A stretch of 64,000 bases of DNA from Gammaproteobacteria bacterium. GTDB lineage: Bacteria > Pseudomonadota > Gammaproteobacteria > Pseudomonadales > Pseudohongiellaceae. Of this stretch, positions 47,318-57,967 are shown piece by piece. How positions within the stretch are numbered: position 1 is the stretch's first letter; each line of letters opens with the position of its first letter. Under the pieces are notes generated by a model, which saw only the letters and a list, made by a program, of their open reading frames with translations, was not told where the DNA came from and ran no database searches. Location of the stretch: the NCBI GenBank assembly GCA_009922595.1, contig RFVC01000003.1, positions 17,721-81,720 on the forward strand, written 5' to 3'. The position numbers were made by a program, and so were the translations under genes.

Positions 47318-48459
47318 TGGCGGGGTTCTGGTTCCAGCAGTATGCGGGCAGAATTGTCGTCACGAATTCGCGACAGGACATCAACCTGTTCTGAGTTAAA
47401 GGTCACACGCACCTGGACTGCATCTCCGATAAGCACATTAAAAGGCGCCTTCCCCCAGATCCTGAGATCATCGCCATTATCAAACATGTTGTGATAGAGG
47501 CGCATATTGTCCCTATCATCAACTTCAATCCAGCTCGCCCCGGAAAAGTGAATTTCGAGAAAGTCATCTCCTTCACCCTGCACTTCGACTTCCTTGTGGT
47601 CATCAAACCGGGTAACGACCGTGTCATCGGGCTCAACAAGCAATTCCTGGGCGTTACCGGCTAAATACTGCGGCTCTTCAGCCGCCACAGGCGCTAATTC
47701 TTCAACCGCGGCAACCTCTTCGACTACTGCTTCCAGGGTTTGCGTTGTTCCCTCTTCCCGCACCAGCGCCTCGGTTATTTCCTGATCTGGATTTGATTCA
47801 GCATCAACCGCGCTTGAAGTCGGTTTCATCTCTTTCTCTTCCAGATTGGCGATCAGGACTCCGGCCGTTACCGGCTGGGCAGACTCCATGGCAAACACTG
47901 CCTCTTCCCTGCCGACTGTTACTGTACCTTCTATTTCCTGGTTCTCGGTGACAGGCTCTGTCACTTGCTCCGCCTGAGCCATTGGCTGGGTAGTGTTATC
48001 CAGGGTTGTCACTTCTTCACCGTCTTCCCTCGACATCCACCAGCTGATCGAAATCACCAGCAGGATAATAACCGCCGCACATATCATCCACCGGATATTC
48101 TGGTCGTAAACTTTTTTTGCGCGGATTTCCTCGGCTTCGTTTTCCTGGGTTTCCTCCAAGGCAGAAACATACTGCTCATAGCACTGCATGACCTCATCGA
48201 CGTCTGCATCCAGCAGCCTGGCGTATGCCTTGAAATAACCTTTTACAAATGTTTTGCCCGGCAGTTTTTGATACTGATCACTTTCCAGCGATTTCACGTA
48301 GTGAGCCGTCATGTGCAGGGCCTCAGCGACCCGGTGATGGCTCAGCCCTCTTTCTTCTCGCAGCTTTTTAAGTTTTTCACCAGGAGAAGACCAGTCGGAA
48401 CGCCTGTCATCTGACAGTTCTTGCTGGCTCTCCTCATTGTCCTGTACGGTTTCAGTCAT
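47314..48459 (-). CDS. rodZ: Cytoskeleton protein RodZ
   Basis: About 381 residues. A cytosolic Cro/CI-type HTH (about 27-92, [20 protein letters not shown]), a linker, one TM helix (about 126-146), a periplasmic Glu-rich spacer and a C-terminal DUF4115 domain (about 300-375, [13 protein letters not shown]). RodZ links MreB to the elongasome and sets rod shape. The ATG at 48459 overlaps the stop of the pilF remnant as ATGA. It is the normal neighbour of ispG. Confidence 0.92.
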   Translation of the reverse strand: MTETVQDNEESQQELSDDRRSDWSSPGEKLKKLREERGLSHHRVAEALHMTAHYVKSLESDQYQKLPGKTFVKGYFKAYARLLDADVDEVMQCYEQYVSALEETQENEAEEIRAKKVYDQNIRWMICAAVIILLVISISWWMSREDGEEVTTLDNTTQPMAQAEQVTEPVTENQEIEGTVTVGREEAVFAMESAQPVTAGVLIANLEEKEMKPTSSAVDAESNPDQEITEALVREEGTTQTLEAVVEEVAAVEELAPVAAEEPQYLAGNAQELLVEPDDTVVTRFDDHKEVEVQGEGDDFLEIHFSGASWIEVDDRDNMRLYHNMFDNGDDLRIWGKAPFNVLIGDAVQVRVTFNSEQVDVLSRIRDDNSARILLEPEPRQ

Positions 48460-48638
48460 GCAGTACACCAGTTGGTGATCAGCTCGAGATAGCCAGTGGC
48501 GAGCTGAAGGTAATTAGCCAGCGCCTCTTCTTCAGAAGGCTCGACATTAAAGACAGGATTGGTGGTTTCGGTAACGCAGGCGCACAGCACAACCAGACTC
48601 AGTGCCGTGATTACTGTCTTAAAAAGGTGTTGCGACAT
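48456..48638 (-). CDS. PilF/PilW N-terminal remnant lipoprotein
   Basis: 60 codons: a lipoprotein signal with lipobox LCAC (likely lipidated C21), then VTETTNPVFNVEPSEEEAL and ANYLQLATGYLE, the N-terminal part of the type IV pilus pilotin PilF/PilW, which normally has about 250 residues with several TPRs. Here it ends abruptly as LITNWCTA at a TGA overlapping the rodZ ATG. The position rlmN-pilF-rodZ is the normal pilF locus, so most of the gene was deleted. It may still make a small lipoprotein, and translation would couple to rodZ. The pilus-assembly function should be lost. Confidence 0.7.
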   Translation of the reverse strand: MSQHLFKTVITALSLVVLCACVTETTNPVFNVEPSEEEALANYLQLATGYLELITNWCTA

Positions 48639-48746
48639 GTCTGCATTCCCTCTTGAAAGGCTTATTACCAGCCTGGTTACGTCTCAGAAAACGGCAAATG
48701 CCAGATTTCCGGTAAAAAACGGCTAATATTAACTAAACTATTGGTT

Positions 48747-49877
48747 TTATTGAATCTTTAGACGCTGAACAGGGGTAGATTGTTTCCACTGGGCCCTGTA
48801 ACGGGCACTGCGCCGGGTATGGTCTTCCACCTCTCCAACCAATTGTCCACAGGCCGCTCCGATGTCATCACCGCGAGTAGTCCGAATGGTCACCGTGTAA
48901 CCGGCATCGCGAAGAATTTTCTGGAAATTGGAAATGGCTGAATTACTGGACCGCTTGTACCCGGACCCCTCGAAAGGGTTGAACGGAATCAGGTTAATTT
49001 TGCATGGCGTTTTTTTAAGAACTTCAGCCAGTTCGCGGGCATGCTGGCGATGGTCATTCACTCCGGATATCAGGATATATTCGATGGTGGCAACCCGACT
49101 GTCAGGTAGAGAGTCCAGGTAATCATTCGTGCTTCGTAATAATTCACTAATAGGGTATTTGCGATTGATGGGGACAATCTGACTGCGCAGTTCATCGTTG
49201 GGTGCGTGCAATGAAATGGCAAGGGAAGCGTCCGTGTATTCCTTAAGCCTGTCCATCGCCGGTACCACACCGGAAGTACTGATGGTGACCCGGCGTTTGG
49301 AAAGTCCGTAACAGTTGTCTTCCATCATCAGGCTGATCGCGCTCATGACATTTTCAAAATTCATCAGCGGTTCACCCATTCCCATCATAACCACGTTGGT
49401 AACCTTACGCGGCGTTTTGGTTCCGAAGGTATCCAGCTCGCGGTTGGCCAGCCATAACTGGCCAATAATTTCGGCAGTAGTCAGGTCACTGTTAAAACCC
49501 TGCTTGCCTGTAGCACAGAACGAACAGTCCAAGCTACAGCCTGCCTGCGAAGAAATACACAGGGTTCCGCGTCCGGCTTCGGGAATGTACACCGTTTCAA
49601 CACTGCTGCCGCTTTCTACTTCCACTATCCATTTAAAACAGCCGTCTTCGGCATCAAACCTCTCCCTAACAACGGGCGGCCTGACTTCTGCACACTCATT
49701 CAGCCGGGCACGCAGGTCCTTGCTGATATTGGTCATTTCATCAAAGTCGGTTACCCCGAACTGATGAATCCATTTTATCAGCTGTATAGCGCGAAAAGGC
49801 TTTTCCCCCAGGTCCAGGAGAAAAGCCTCTAGTTGTTGCTTGCTCAGACCAAGCAGGTTGGTCTTGTTGCCTGGCAT
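48747..49877 (-). CDS. rlmN: Dual-specificity 23S rRNA/tRNA adenine-C2 methyltransferase RlmN
   Basis: About 376 residues (E. coli 384), a radical-SAM enzyme methylating A2503 of 23S rRNA and A37 of some tRNAs. The cluster motif CSLDCSFC is in [17 protein letters not shown] (about 105-121). The conserved resolving Cys is in [10 protein letters not shown] near the C terminus. The ATG at 49877 ([15 protein letters not shown]) has AGGA at a good distance; the frame is open a further 16 codons without support. It lies 16 bp downstream of ndk. Confidence 0.95.
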   Translation of the reverse strand: MPGNKTNLLGLSKQQLEAFLLDLGEKPFRAIQLIKWIHQFGVTDFDEMTNISKDLRARLNECAEVRPPVVRERFDAEDGCFKWIVEVESGSSVETVYIPEAGRGTLCISSQAGCSLDCSFCATGKQGFNSDLTTAEIIGQLWLANRELDTFGTKTPRKVTNVVMMGMGEPLMNFENVMSAISLMMEDNCYGLSKRRVTISTSGVVPAMDRLKEYTDASLAISLHAPNDELRSQIVPINRKYPISELLRSTNDYLDSLPDSRVATIEYILISGVNDHRQHARELAEVLKKTPCKINLIPFNPFEGSGYKRSSNSAISNFQKILRDAGYTVTIRTTRGDDIGAACGQLVGEVEDHTRRSARYRAQWKQSTPVQRLKIQ

Positions 49878-49893
49878 CAGTTTAATCCTGTCA

Positions 49894-50325
49894 TCAGAAT
49901 TTACGTGGACAGATTTCCTCGTCACTGAAAAAGTAGCTTACTTCCCTTTCAGCCGAAGCCGGAGAGTCTGAACCATGCACGGCATTGGCATCGATAGACT
50001 TGGCAAAGTCGGCACGGATGGTGCCGGCATCAGCCTCGGCCGGGTTGGTTGCACCCATCAACTCACGGTTTTTAGCAATCGCATTTTCACCTTCAAGGAC
50101 CTGCACAATGACAGGACCAGAGGTCATGAATTCCATGAGGTCTGCAAAGAATGGTTTACCTTCGTGCTCTGCGTAGAATCCGCCTGCAGACTTTTCATCC
50201 AACTGCAGCATTTTCATGGCAACCACGCGCAAGCCGCCCTTTTCAAAACGGCTGACAATGTCGCCAATAACGTTCTTGCCGACCGCATCAGGCTTGATGA
50301 TGGATAATGTTCTTTCGACTGACAT
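49894..50325 (-). CDS. ndk: Nucleoside diphosphate kinase
   Basis: A 143-residue enzyme (E. coli 143) exchanging gamma-phosphate between NTPs and NDPs. It opens [15 protein letters not shown], and the phosphorylated His is in [20 protein letters not shown] (about 117). It is in the conserved ndk-rlmN-pilF-rodZ order; the promoter lies in the 176-bp gap from iscX. Confidence 0.97.
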   Translation of the reverse strand: MSVERTLSIIKPDAVGKNVIGDIVSRFEKGGLRVVAMKMLQLDEKSAGGFYAEHEGKPFFADLMEFMTSGPVIVQVLEGENAIAKNRELMGATNPAEADAGTIRADFAKSIDANAVHGSDSPASAEREVSYFFSDEEICPRKF

Positions 50326-50473
50326 TCACTTTACTCCACAAATTAAATAACTTGGTTTCCGGGCCCATCGGGCTTTCAGAAGACGGCGTATTGTACGCAC
50401 CTTTCGACGGTTTTTGTACTCGAAAACAGGTGTTTACCGGTACTTTGGGGTTAAATTCTTAGGGTTGTAAGAG

Positions 50474-50494
50474 GCCGGACTAGCACAGTCCGGC
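50474..50494 (-). terminator. Hairpin at the end of the isc operon
   Basis: A perfect 8-bp stem GCCGGACT / AGTCCGGC with loop AGCAC begins 8 bp after the iscX stop. On the minus strand it is followed by CTCTTAC, only a weak T tract, so it may be a partial terminator or a 3' stabilising stem. Confidence 0.55.
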
Positions 50495-50501
50495 AGGAAG
50501 G

Positions 50502-50693
50502 CTACATTTCCTCTATCCAGGCCATCTGGATGGCTTCCAGTATCTTCTCACCGCTGCGGTTGGGCTCATCATCAAAACCTTCCAGTTCGCAAACATAGCG
50601 GTGCAGGTCTACAAAGTTGATAGTTTTTGGATCAACATCCGGATGCTTGTCGACAAGCTCGATTGCGATATCAAGAGTATCTATCCATTTCAT
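50502..50693 (-). CDS. iscX: Fe-S assembly regulator IscX
   Basis: A 63-residue acidic protein (E. coli 66) with the family sequence DTLDIAIELVDKHPDVDP and FVDLHRYVCELEGF. IscX binds IscS and iron and modulates sulfur transfer. It is the last gene of the isc operon, 41 bp after fdx. Confidence 0.95.
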   Translation of the reverse strand: MKWIDTLDIAIELVDKHPDVDPKTINFVDLHRYVCELEGFDDEPNRSGEKILEAIQMAWIEEM

Positions 50694-50734
50694 TGGGTAA
50701 TTCCTGAAAGTAAGGCTATTGCTGACTGAATTAA

Positions 50735-51073
50735 CTAGTGATTCTCAGAGACCATGTTGATGGTGTACTTGGGAATTTCTACCTGGAGATCCTCATCAGC
50801 CACACGTGCCTGGCAACCCAGTCTGGATTCTGGCTCAAGTCCCCAGGCCTTATCCAGCATGTCATCTTCATCTTCGGTCGACTCCTCGAGCGAATCAAAC
50901 CCTTCTCGAACGACTACGTGGCATGTTGTGCAGGCACAGGATTTTTCACAGGCATGTTCGAGATGAACACCATTTGCTAACGCTACGTCGAGAATCGTCT
51001 GGCCAGTTTCAGCTTCGACGGTTTTTCCTTCCGGGCAAATTTCTTCATGAGGTAAAAATTGAATTACAGGCAT
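50735..51073 (-). CDS. fdx: ISC-system 2Fe-2S ferredoxin
   Basis: A 112-residue adrenodoxin-type ferredoxin (E. coli Fdx 111). Three cluster cysteines are in HACEKSCACTTCHV, and the fourth is in GCQARVAD. It provides electrons for cluster assembly on IscU. It lies 14 bp downstream of hscA. Confidence 0.96.
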   Translation of the reverse strand: MPVIQFLPHEEICPEGKTVEAETGQTILDVALANGVHLEHACEKSCACTTCHVVVREGFDSLEESTEDEDDMLDKAWGLEPESRLGCQARVADEDLQVEIPKYTINMVSENH

Positions 51074-51087
51074 AACTTCATTGTTCC

Positions 51088-52947
51088 TTATTCATATTCC
51101 TCGAGAGTGTGACCAGTCAATGCAGACTTGATCTGGGTATCCATCCGCCTTCCGGCAAAAACCAGGCTGGCCTCGTTGAGCGCTTCAGCCTCGTCACGAA
51201 TGGCATCACTATCATCGTTTTTGATGGTGTCTTGCAGAGAGCGCATTCCGGAAACAAGGGTCTCGTACTCCTCTGCACTTAATAGCTCTTTTCCATTTTC
51301 CTCAAGCGCCGACTCCAGCGCCTCGATAATTCTCTGCGCTTCCACCCTGCTTTCCTGCAGAGCACGCTGCTCCTTGTCAGACGCCGCTGAGGCATAGGAG
51401 TCCTTGATCATCTGTTCGATGTCAGCATCACCCAGTCCGTAGGATGGCTTGACGACTATACTGCTTGCCACACCTGTGCTCAGCTCCTTGGCCTGAACTT
51501 CCATCAAACCGTCAGCATCCACCTGGAACGTCACTTCTATGACCGCAGCACCGGCGACCATCGGTGGTATGCCCTTGAGCTCAAACCTGGCCAGTGAGCG
51601 GCAGTCTGATACCAGCTCCCTTTCGCCCTGCAGCACGTGGAGTGACATGGCTGTCTGGCCATCCTTGTAAGTTGTAAATTGCTGGGCCCTGGCGACGGGG
51701 ATGGTCGTATTGCGCGGTATGATCTTTTCTATGAGCCCGCCCATGGTTTCGATGCCCAGGGAAAGCGGTATGACATCAAGCAGTAAAATATCGTCGCCGT
51801 ATTTATTGCCGACCAGCACGTCAGCCTGCAACGCCGCGCCTACGGCTACAACCTGGTCTGGATCAATTTCCGTATGCACCTCGGTTTGAAAAAATTCGCC
51901 CACTTTTTCACGGACACGAGGCGTTCTTGTCGAACCGCCAACCATAACCACGTCTGAAATTTCACTGGCATCCACACCAGCGTCACGCAGTACACGCCTG
52001 CAAGCCTTGATTGTCTGCTCAATCAAACCGTCAACCAGTGAATTGAATTGGTCACGGGTCAAGGTCGCTGACCACTGACCAAATTCCACGGTGGTTTGAT
52101 CGGCATCCGTTAACGCATGCTTAGCCTGCCTTGCCACGGCTGCTAGCCTGTTAATCGTCTCGTAATTAGGATCATCCTGGAGGCTGGCTTCCGCGGCTAT
52201 CCAGCCCATGATGGCGCGGTCCAGATCATCACCACCCAGGGCGGCATCACCCCCCGTGGCAAGAACCTTGAAAACGCCCTTTTCGAGACGCATTAGCGAC
52301 ACATCAAATGTGCCTCCACCCAGGTCGTAAATAATTACCGTCTGTTCCTGTTTTTTATCCAGGCCATAAGCCACGGCTGCAGCAGTAGGCTCGCTCAGCA
52401 ACCGCAGCACTTTGATGCCAGCCAGCCTGGCTGCATCTTTTGTTGCCTGGCGCTGTGCTTCGTCAAAATAGGCCGGCACGGTAATGACGACACCATCCAG
52501 TTCGCCTCCCAGTTCCTCTTCACCGCGCCTTGCCAGCACCTTGAGTATTTCAGCTGACACTTCAACCGGGCTTTGCTGACCAGCCGCAGTCTGAATAGCA
52601 GGCATACCCCCTTCAGGATCCGGGGTGATGGCATAAGGAAGGTCATAATCGATATCCTCTGCGCCCCTACCCATCAGGCGCTTGACCGAGGAAATAGTAT
52701 TGGCGGCATCTAAGGCGCCAAGCGCTACGGCCTGTGCTCCGACGGTGATTTTTCCCTCTGCGCCATAATGAACGACAGACGGCACCAGGCAGTGGCCATC
52801 ATGGTCACAGAGTGTATGGGGATGCCCTTCACTGGAAACGGCTACCAGCGAATTGGTCGTGCCCAGGTCGATTCCGACAGCACGCTTGCGCACATGGTGC
52901 GCCTTAGGCTGACTTTGTCCTGGTTCTGAAATACTAAGTAAGGCCAA
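51088..52947 (-). CDS. hscA: Fe-S cluster chaperone HscA (Hsp70 type)
   Basis: A 619-residue Hsp70 (E. coli HscA 616). The ATPase domain starts [15 protein letters not shown] and carries [14 protein letters not shown] and [14 protein letters not shown]; the substrate-binding domain starts near 390. It releases clusters from IscU, binding the LPPVK loop. It lies 18 bp after hscB. Confidence 0.97.
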   Translation of the reverse strand: MALLSISEPGQSQPKAHHVRKRAVGIDLGTTNSLVAVSSEGHPHTLCDHDGHCLVPSVVHYGAEGKITVGAQAVALGALDAANTISSVKRLMGRGAEDIDYDLPYAITPDPEGGMPAIQTAAGQQSPVEVSAEILKVLARRGEEELGGELDGVVITVPAYFDEAQRQATKDAARLAGIKVLRLLSEPTAAAVAYGLDKKQEQTVIIYDLGGGTFDVSLMRLEKGVFKVLATGGDAALGGDDLDRAIMGWIAAEASLQDDPNYETINRLAAVARQAKHALTDADQTTVEFGQWSATLTRDQFNSLVDGLIEQTIKACRRVLRDAGVDASEISDVVMVGGSTRTPRVREKVGEFFQTEVHTEIDPDQVVAVGAALQADVLVGNKYGDDILLLDVIPLSLGIETMGGLIEKIIPRNTTIPVARAQQFTTYKDGQTAMSLHVLQGERELVSDCRSLARFELKGIPPMVAGAAVIEVTFQVDADGLMEVQAKELSTGVASSIVVKPSYGLGDADIEQMIKDSYASAASDKEQRALQESRVEAQRIIEALESALEENGKELLSAEEYETLVSGMRSLQDTIKNDDSDAIRDEAEALNEASLVFAGRRMDTQIKSALTGHTLEEYE

Positions 52948-52965
52948 TGTTTGTTCCCGTTTGCG

Positions 52966-53496
52966 CTAGTAATCCAGCAGCTTTTCCTCAACGCGATTGA
53001 TTTCTTCCAGCAGCTTGAACAGAAACTGCAGTTGGTTGTACAGCGATTTAGAATTAGAAAGCTCGCCGGCATTAAATGAGTACTCAAACTGATCCAGAAC
53101 CGAGTCTTTCTCGCGCTCAGTATCAACTTTAAGTTTATCCAGGCCTACAAGATTTTCTTCCGAAGCAAGGTTTTCTAGGTCTTCCCGCATTTCCATCTGA
53201 CGAATGAGAAAGGACCCCTCCAGGTGGCCCTGGTTGTGCTCTTCCGGATCGACGCCGTTCAGGTTCAACAGGTATGCCGCACGCTTGAGCGGCGACTTGA
53301 GAGTTTCATACGCATCGTTGATAAGACTAGCAAGCTGAAGCGCCTGGACACGTTCGCTGTCGGCAGCGCCTAAAAAACGATCAGGATGATATTTAGCCTG
53401 GAGTTTTCTGTACTGAGCTTCCAGACTGCTGACGTCCACCCGGAATGACGCAGGCAGGGAAAATATCTCGAAAAAATTCAGACTTGCCAGTGACAC
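52966..53496 (-). CDS. hscB: Fe-S co-chaperone HscB
   Basis: A 176-residue J-domain protein (E. coli 171). The J domain at the N terminus has the HPD motif in AKYHPDRFLG (about 36-45) and MSLASLNFFEIFSLP at its start; a C-terminal three-helix IscU-binding domain follows. It delivers IscU to HscA. Between iscA and hscA in the operon. Confidence 0.95.
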   Translation of the reverse strand: MSLASLNFFEIFSLPASFRVDVSSLEAQYRKLQAKYHPDRFLGAADSERVQALQLASLINDAYETLKSPLKRAAYLLNLNGVDPEEHNQGHLEGSFLIRQMEMREDLENLASEENLVGLDKLKVDTEREKDSVLDQFEYSFNAGELSNSKSLYNQLQFLFKLLEEINRVEEKLLDY

Positions 53497-53533
53497 GACT
53501 TACTTTCAGAACAGGATGAGAACAGGCTTCGCG

Positions 53534-53857
53534 TCAGACGCTGAAACTCTCGCCGCAGCCACATTCACCCTTAACGTTAGGGTTTTTAAACTCGAAGCCT
53601 TCGTTCACACCCACTTTGACAAAGTCCATTTCAGTGCCGTCAATATAAACGAGACTCTTTGGGTCTACGATAATCTTGATGCCCTGGTCCTCAAAGACTT
53701 CATCGGACGGGTCAGGCTCGTCAACAAACTCAAGCACGTAGGCCATACCTGAGCAGCCCGTAGTAGTAACACCGACGCGAATGCCAAGTCCCTTACCGCG
53801 GGAGTCAAGCTGGTTTGCCACATGTGCTGCGGCGGCTTCTGTTAATGTTATTGCCAT
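53534..53857 (-). CDS. iscA: Fe-S assembly A-type carrier IscA
   Basis: A 107-residue A-type carrier (E. coli 107). The three cluster Cys are in TTGCSGM (about 35) and GECGCGES (about 99 and 101). The ATG at 53857 ([10 protein letters not shown]) gives the exact family length; the frame is open for 36 further codons but these do not match. It lies 31 bp after iscU. Confidence 0.96.
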   Translation of the reverse strand: MAITLTEAAAAHVANQLDSRGKGLGIRVGVTTTGCSGMAYVLEFVDEPDPSDEVFEDQGIKIIVDPKSLVYIDGTEMDFVKVGVNEGFEFKNPNVKGECGCGESFSV

Positions 53858-53888
53858 TACCGGAATATTCCTGAATCGAAACTTACTG

Positions 53889-54290
53889 TTACTTGTCTTT
53901 CTCGACTGCTTCACCGCGTTTCTGTTTGACATCAGAAATGGCTGCCTTGATTGCATCCTCGGCAAGCACTGAGCAATGAATTTTCACCGGCGGCAGGCCG
54001 AGCTCTTCAGCGATTTCGGTATTCTTGATTGTTTGGGCATCCTCAATTGTCCGACCCTTAACCCATTCGGTCAGCAGGGAGCTGGACGCAATAGCGGAGC
54101 CACAGCCATAAGTTTTAAACTTGGCATCCTCGATAACACCTTCATCATTGACCCTGATCTGCAGGCGCATAACGTCACCGCAGGCAGGCGCACCTACCAT
54201 GCCGGTACCGACATTTTCGTCCTCATCATCCAGGCGACCAACATTACGGGGGTTTTCGTAGTGATCCAATACTTTATCTGAATAGGCCAT
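53889..54290 (-). CDS. iscU: Fe-S cluster scaffold IscU
   Basis: A 133-residue scaffold (E. coli 128). The cluster residues are in [22 protein letters not shown] and [10 protein letters not shown]; the chaperone motif is LPPVK. The C-terminal tail is slightly long and charged ([12 protein letters not shown]). It lies 46 bp after iscS. Confidence 0.97.
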   Translation of the reverse strand: MAYSDKVLDHYENPRNVGRLDDEDENVGTGMVGAPACGDVMRLQIRVNDEGVIEDAKFKTYGCGSAIASSSLLTEWVKGRTIEDAQTIKNTEIAEELGLPPVKIHCSVLAEDAIKAAISDVKQKRGEAVEKDK

Positions 54291-54336
54291 TGTCTGTTCC
54301 TTATCGTTAAATCTTAATTCGTTATGTCGATATAAA

Positions 54337-55548
54337 TTAGTGGGCGGCCCACTGGATCTTGCTTAGATCCACACCGTCCTTGTACATATCCCAAAGAGGC
54401 GAAAGCTCACGCAGTTTACCCACGGCTTCCTTAACTTTTTGGGTTGCAAACTCGATATCTTCCTCAGTGGTGAACCTGCCGATGCTGAATCGCAGTGAAC
54501 TATGCGCCAGTTCGTCATTCATGCCGAGTGCGCGCAGCACATAGGAAGGTTCAAGGCTGGCAGAAGTACAGGCAGAACCCGAGGATACCGCCAGGTCCTT
54601 GAGCGCCATAATCAGCGACTCACCCTCGACAAAGTTAAAACTGACATTGATGTTACCCGGAACACGATGATCAAGGTCACCATTGAAATAAACCTCTTCC
54701 ATACCTTCCAGGTTGCTGATGAACTTGTCACGCAATACACGAATACGCTTTTCCTCGTGATGCATCTCTGCCTTAGCAATGCGGAAAGCTTCACCCATAC
54801 CGACAATCTGGTGGGTAGGCAAAGTGCCTGAGCGCATTCCACGTTCATGACCGCCACCGTGCATCAGCGCCTCAATCCTTACGCGGGGCTTTCTGCGGAC
54901 AAACAGGGCACCTACCCCTTTAGGGCCGTAGGTTTTGTGTGCAGAGAAAGCCATAAGATCTACTTTCATGTCCTGGAGATCAATGTCAATCTTTCCTGTG
55001 CTTTGTGCGGCATCAACATGGAAGATCACTTTCTTTTCCCGGCAAATCTCGCCAATAGCCTTGATGTCATTGATGACGCCTATCTCGTTGTTCACATGCA
55101 TCAGGGATACAAGAATGGTGTCTTCACGGATAGCGTTCTCGACGACTTCAGGCGCAATAAGGCCCTTGTTATCAGGGTCAAGATACGTGACTTCAAAGCC
55201 TTCCCTTTCGAGCTGACGACAGCTGTCGAGAACAGCTTTATGCTCAATTTTTGAGGTGATGATGTGCTTGCCCTTGTTCTTGTAGAAGTGCGCTGCACCT
55301 TTTATTGCCAGGTTGTCAGACTCGGTTGCACCCGAAGTCCAGACTATTTCCCTTGGATCGCAATTGACCAGGTCAGCGACATGCTGTCTTGCTTCTTCAA
55401 CCGCCTCTTCCGCTTTCCACCCAAACATGTGTGAGCGGGAGGCCGGGTTGCCAAAATTGCCTTCCATGGTCAGACATTCCACCATTTTGTCCACAACACG
55501 GGGATCAACCGGCGTGGTAGCTGAGTAGTCAAAATAAATCGGTAACAT
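54337..55548 (-). CDS. iscS: Cysteine desulfurase IscS
   Basis: A 403-residue PLP enzyme (E. coli 404). The PLP Lys is in [12 protein letters not shown] (about 206), and the persulfide Cys is in [19 protein letters not shown] (about 328). It delivers sulfur for Fe-S clusters and tRNA thiolation. Second gene of the operon, 31 bp after iscR. Confidence 0.98.
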   Translation of the reverse strand: MLPIYFDYSATTPVDPRVVDKMVECLTMEGNFGNPASRSHMFGWKAEEAVEEARQHVADLVNCDPREIVWTSGATESDNLAIKGAAHFYKNKGKHIITSKIEHKAVLDSCRQLEREGFEVTYLDPDNKGLIAPEVVENAIREDTILVSLMHVNNEIGVINDIKAIGEICREKKVIFHVDAAQSTGKIDIDLQDMKVDLMAFSAHKTYGPKGVGALFVRRKPRVRIEALMHGGGHERGMRSGTLPTHQIVGMGEAFRIAKAEMHHEEKRIRVLRDKFISNLEGMEEVYFNGDLDHRVPGNINVSFNFVEGESLIMALKDLAVSSGSACTSASLEPSYVLRALGMNDELAHSSLRFSIGRFTTEEDIEFATQKVKEAVGKLRELSPLWDMYKDGVDLSKIQWAAH

Positions 55549-55579
55549 GCTTTACTCCAATCGAAAATACTTTCTGAAA

Positions 55580-56086
55580 TTACAATGAACTGGCCGCTAT
55601 ACGTTCTAGTCCACCCTGTGGATGGTCCTCCACTTCCTGTTCAGTGCTCATGCGCTCGTGCTGGTTGCGGGCGATCTGTTCCACTTCGCGCTTGGAAACC
55701 AGGTCAGCCAGGCTGATGTTGCTCAGAAACTTGTGAATCTGGGCACTCAGGTCTTCCCATAAGTGATGGGTTAGACACATCTCGCCGCCTTGGCAGTCGC
55801 CCTTGCCCTGGCACTTTGTAGTGTCCAGGGATTCACTAACAGCATCAATAATTTCAGCAACAACGATTTCAGAATCCTGTCTGCCCAGCAGGTAACCGCC
55901 ACCCGGGCCTCTTACACTGCTTACAAGATCCTGTTTGCGCAGCTTGGAAAAAAGCTGCTCGAGATAGGAAAGAGAAATGCCCTGCCTTTTGGAAATATCA
56001 CTAAGGGTTACCGGACCTTTTCTGGCATTGATGCTCAGATCCAGCATGGCAGTAACCGCATAGCGTCCCTTGGTTGTCAGTCTCAT
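55580..56086 (-). CDS. iscR: Fe-S sensing repressor IscR
   Basis: A 168-residue Rrf2-family regulator (E. coli 162). The N-terminal winged HTH begins [18 protein letters not shown]. The 2Fe-2S ligands are three Cys in [20 protein letters not shown] (92, 98, 104) with the following His. It represses the isc operon when clusters are sufficient. A matching site lies upstream of its own promoter. Confidence 0.97.
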   Translation of the reverse strand: MRLTTKGRYAVTAMLDLSINARKGPVTLSDISKRQGISLSYLEQLFSKLRKQDLVSSVRGPGGGYLLGRQDSEIVVAEIIDAVSESLDTTKCQGKGDCQGGEMCLTHHLWEDLSAQIHKFLSNISLADLVSKREVEQIARNQHERMSTEQEVEDHPQGGLERIAASSL

Positions 56087-56124
56087 ATGTGTGAACTCTC
56101 ATTTTTGAGGTCATAGATTTTGCA

Positions 56125-56149
56125 ATAACCAACCTTTTTAGTCAAGTAT
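56125..56149 (-). promoter_or_regulatory. IscR type-1 binding site overlapping the isc promoter
   Basis: On the minus strand the 25 bp fit the type-1 consensus ATASYYGACTRWWWYAGTCRRSTAT in 21 positions, with the first 14 perfect. Inside it TTGACT is a -35-like hexamer, with a CAAAAT -10-like hexamer 17 bp on. It lies 39 bp before iscR. It fits autorepression by holo-IscR. Confidence 0.75.
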
Positions 56150-56179
56150 ATAACTGAGTAAATTAGTCGGGTAAAGGGC

Positions 56180-56983
56180 TCAGGAGTCGCTATTTTCCTG
56201 CTTTTTATCAAGTTGATACTCCGTGGACGTCAGAATGCCCCGTAAGATATTGATTTCCATGGTATCCGGCCTGATTCGGGTAAAAAGCCTGCGCAACCGC
56301 GGCATTAGCTGCCTGGGATTATCAGGATCATGAAAATCCAGGCGCACCAGGACTTTCTCAAGATGCTCAAGATAGCCCTCCATGTCCTTGACGGTGGCCA
56401 TCGGCTGATCCCAGATCTCATCCATAGAGTTGCCAATAATCTCGCTAATGGTTGGCTCCCGTTCTGAGGACTGTGTTTTCACCAGGGCATTGGCTTTCAA
56501 AAAAGCCTTGCGTATTTCATAGCACAGCACCATGACCGCCGCTGCCACATTCAGGGAGGGATATTCCTCATTCGCCGGAATCTGGACATGGTGATGACAA
56601 AGCTGGAGCTCTTCGTTACTCAATCCCCGATCTTCACGCCCAAAAACAAGAGCCACCTCGTTATTACTGGATGCGACAACAAGTTTTTCCCCGCACTCCT
56701 CGGGATCGACCATTGGCCAGGGAATACTTCTCGAACGAGCACTGGTTCCAATAACCAGTCCGCAGTCCGCGATAGCCTCGTCCAGTGAATCGACCACTTT
56801 CGCGTTATCCAGTATATCGAGTGCTGAGGCTGCCCTGCCCAATGCGACTCCGGAGGGATAATCCTTGGGACGGACAAGGAATAGGGATTTTAGGCCCATG
56901 TTTTTCATCGCGCGGGCTGTTGCACCAATATTGCCAGGATGGCTTGTCGCAACCAGTACTATTCTAATGCGGCTGAGGTCCAA
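56180..56983 (-). CDS. trmJ: tRNA (cytidine/uridine-2'-O-)-methyltransferase TrmJ
   Basis: A 267-residue SPOUT-class methyltransferase (E. coli 246) that modifies residue 32 of tRNAs. It opens IRIVLVATSHPGNIGATARA, and carries VFGREDRGLSNEEL and IPANEEYPSLNVAAAVMV, the knot motifs. trmJ upstream of iscR on the same strand is common. It is divergent from suhB over 129 bp. Confidence 0.94.
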   Translation of the reverse strand: MDLSRIRIVLVATSHPGNIGATARAMKNMGLKSLFLVRPKDYPSGVALGRAASALDILDNAKVVDSLDEAIADCGLVIGTSARSRSIPWPMVDPEECGEKLVVASSNNEVALVFGREDRGLSNEELQLCHHHVQIPANEEYPSLNVAAAVMVLCYEIRKAFLKANALVKTQSSEREPTISEIIGNSMDEIWDQPMATVKDMEGYLEHLEKVLVRLDFHDPDNPRQLMPRLRRLFTRIRPDTMEINILRGILTSTEYQLDKKQENSDS

Positions 56984-57112
56984 AACGTTTCTGCCTCCGG
57001 CTTTTCCGGCTGTTCAAAAAGGCGCGCTATGATACCAGACTTGACCAGGTTCTTTTGCTATCATGCGCGGCAAATTTTGGCCTGACAGGCCCCTCTTCAG
57101 AATCAATCCACC

Positions 57113-57895
57113 ATGCATGCATACATCAACATAGGACTACGGGCCGCAAGACTGGCGACGGAAAAAATCCTTGAGGCCTGGCAGCGGCCAGATCGTATCA
57201 AGGTCAGTGAAAAAGCGCGCAATGATTTTGTCACTGATGTTGATATCCGGGTTGAGGAAATACTGGTCGACCACATTCGCAATTCATTTCCTGAGCATGG
57301 CTTCCAGTGCGAAGAAGGTGGTGAACTGCCGGGAGAGGATTCAGACACCACCTGGGTGATCGATCCAATTGATGGCACACGCAACTTCATCATGGGGCTG
57401 CCCCATTTCTGCATTTCTCTTGGTTGCGTGAAAAACGGCCAGCTCGAACATGCCATCATTGTTGACCCGGTTAAAAACGAAGAATTCACTGCCTCCCGCG
57501 GCAGCGGTGCGCAATTAAACGGGCACCGGATCAGGACGACCAACCGCACTGATATCGAAGGCGGTACCGTCAGCCTCAGCTGTGCCGGCCTGAAGAACTA
57601 CGAACGTCTGATGTCTATACAGGAAAATATGAAAGGCAAAATTGGGGCAATCCGCATGACAGGGTCAGCCGCACTTGATCTTGCCTATCATGCCGCTGGC
57701 CGCACCGATGCCGGCTGGATGTCGGGGATGAACCGCTGGGATGTTGCTGCCGGGATCCTGCTCATTCGCGAAGCTGGCGGTCTGATCAGTGACAGCAAGG
57801 GAAATCCGGACTGCTATGGCGCGGACGATCTCGTGTTCAGCAACAACAAGTGTTTTAAAGACTGGCTGAAAATAATCTCGATAAGCAGTAAATAG
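57113..57895 (+). CDS. suhB: Inositol-1-monophosphatase SuhB
   Basis: A 260-residue Mg-dependent phosphatase (E. coli 267). The metal ligands are in EEGGE (about 64-68), WVIDPIDGTRNF (about 81-92) and NRWDVAAGILLI (about 206). SuhB also binds NusA in rRNA antitermination complexes. It is divergent from trmJ, as in E. coli. Converges with secF 72 bp away. Confidence 0.95.
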   Translation: MHAYINIGLRAARLATEKILEAWQRPDRIKVSEKARNDFVTDVDIRVEEILVDHIRNSFPEHGFQCEEGGELPGEDSDTTWVIDPIDGTRNFIMGLPHFCISLGCVKNGQLEHAIIVDPVKNEEFTASRGSGAQLNGHRIRTTNRTDIEGGTVSLSCAGLKNYERLMSIQENMKGKIGAIRMTGSAALDLAYHAAGRTDAGWMSGMNRWDVAAGILLIREAGGLISDSKGNPDCYGADDLVFSNNKCFKDWLKIISISSK

Positions 57896-57967
57896 TTTTT
57901 ACTGCCTTTATTTTTCCAGTCTGAATATATTCAAGCCCAGTGTTAGCGAGCGTAGCAGCTTTTCCAA

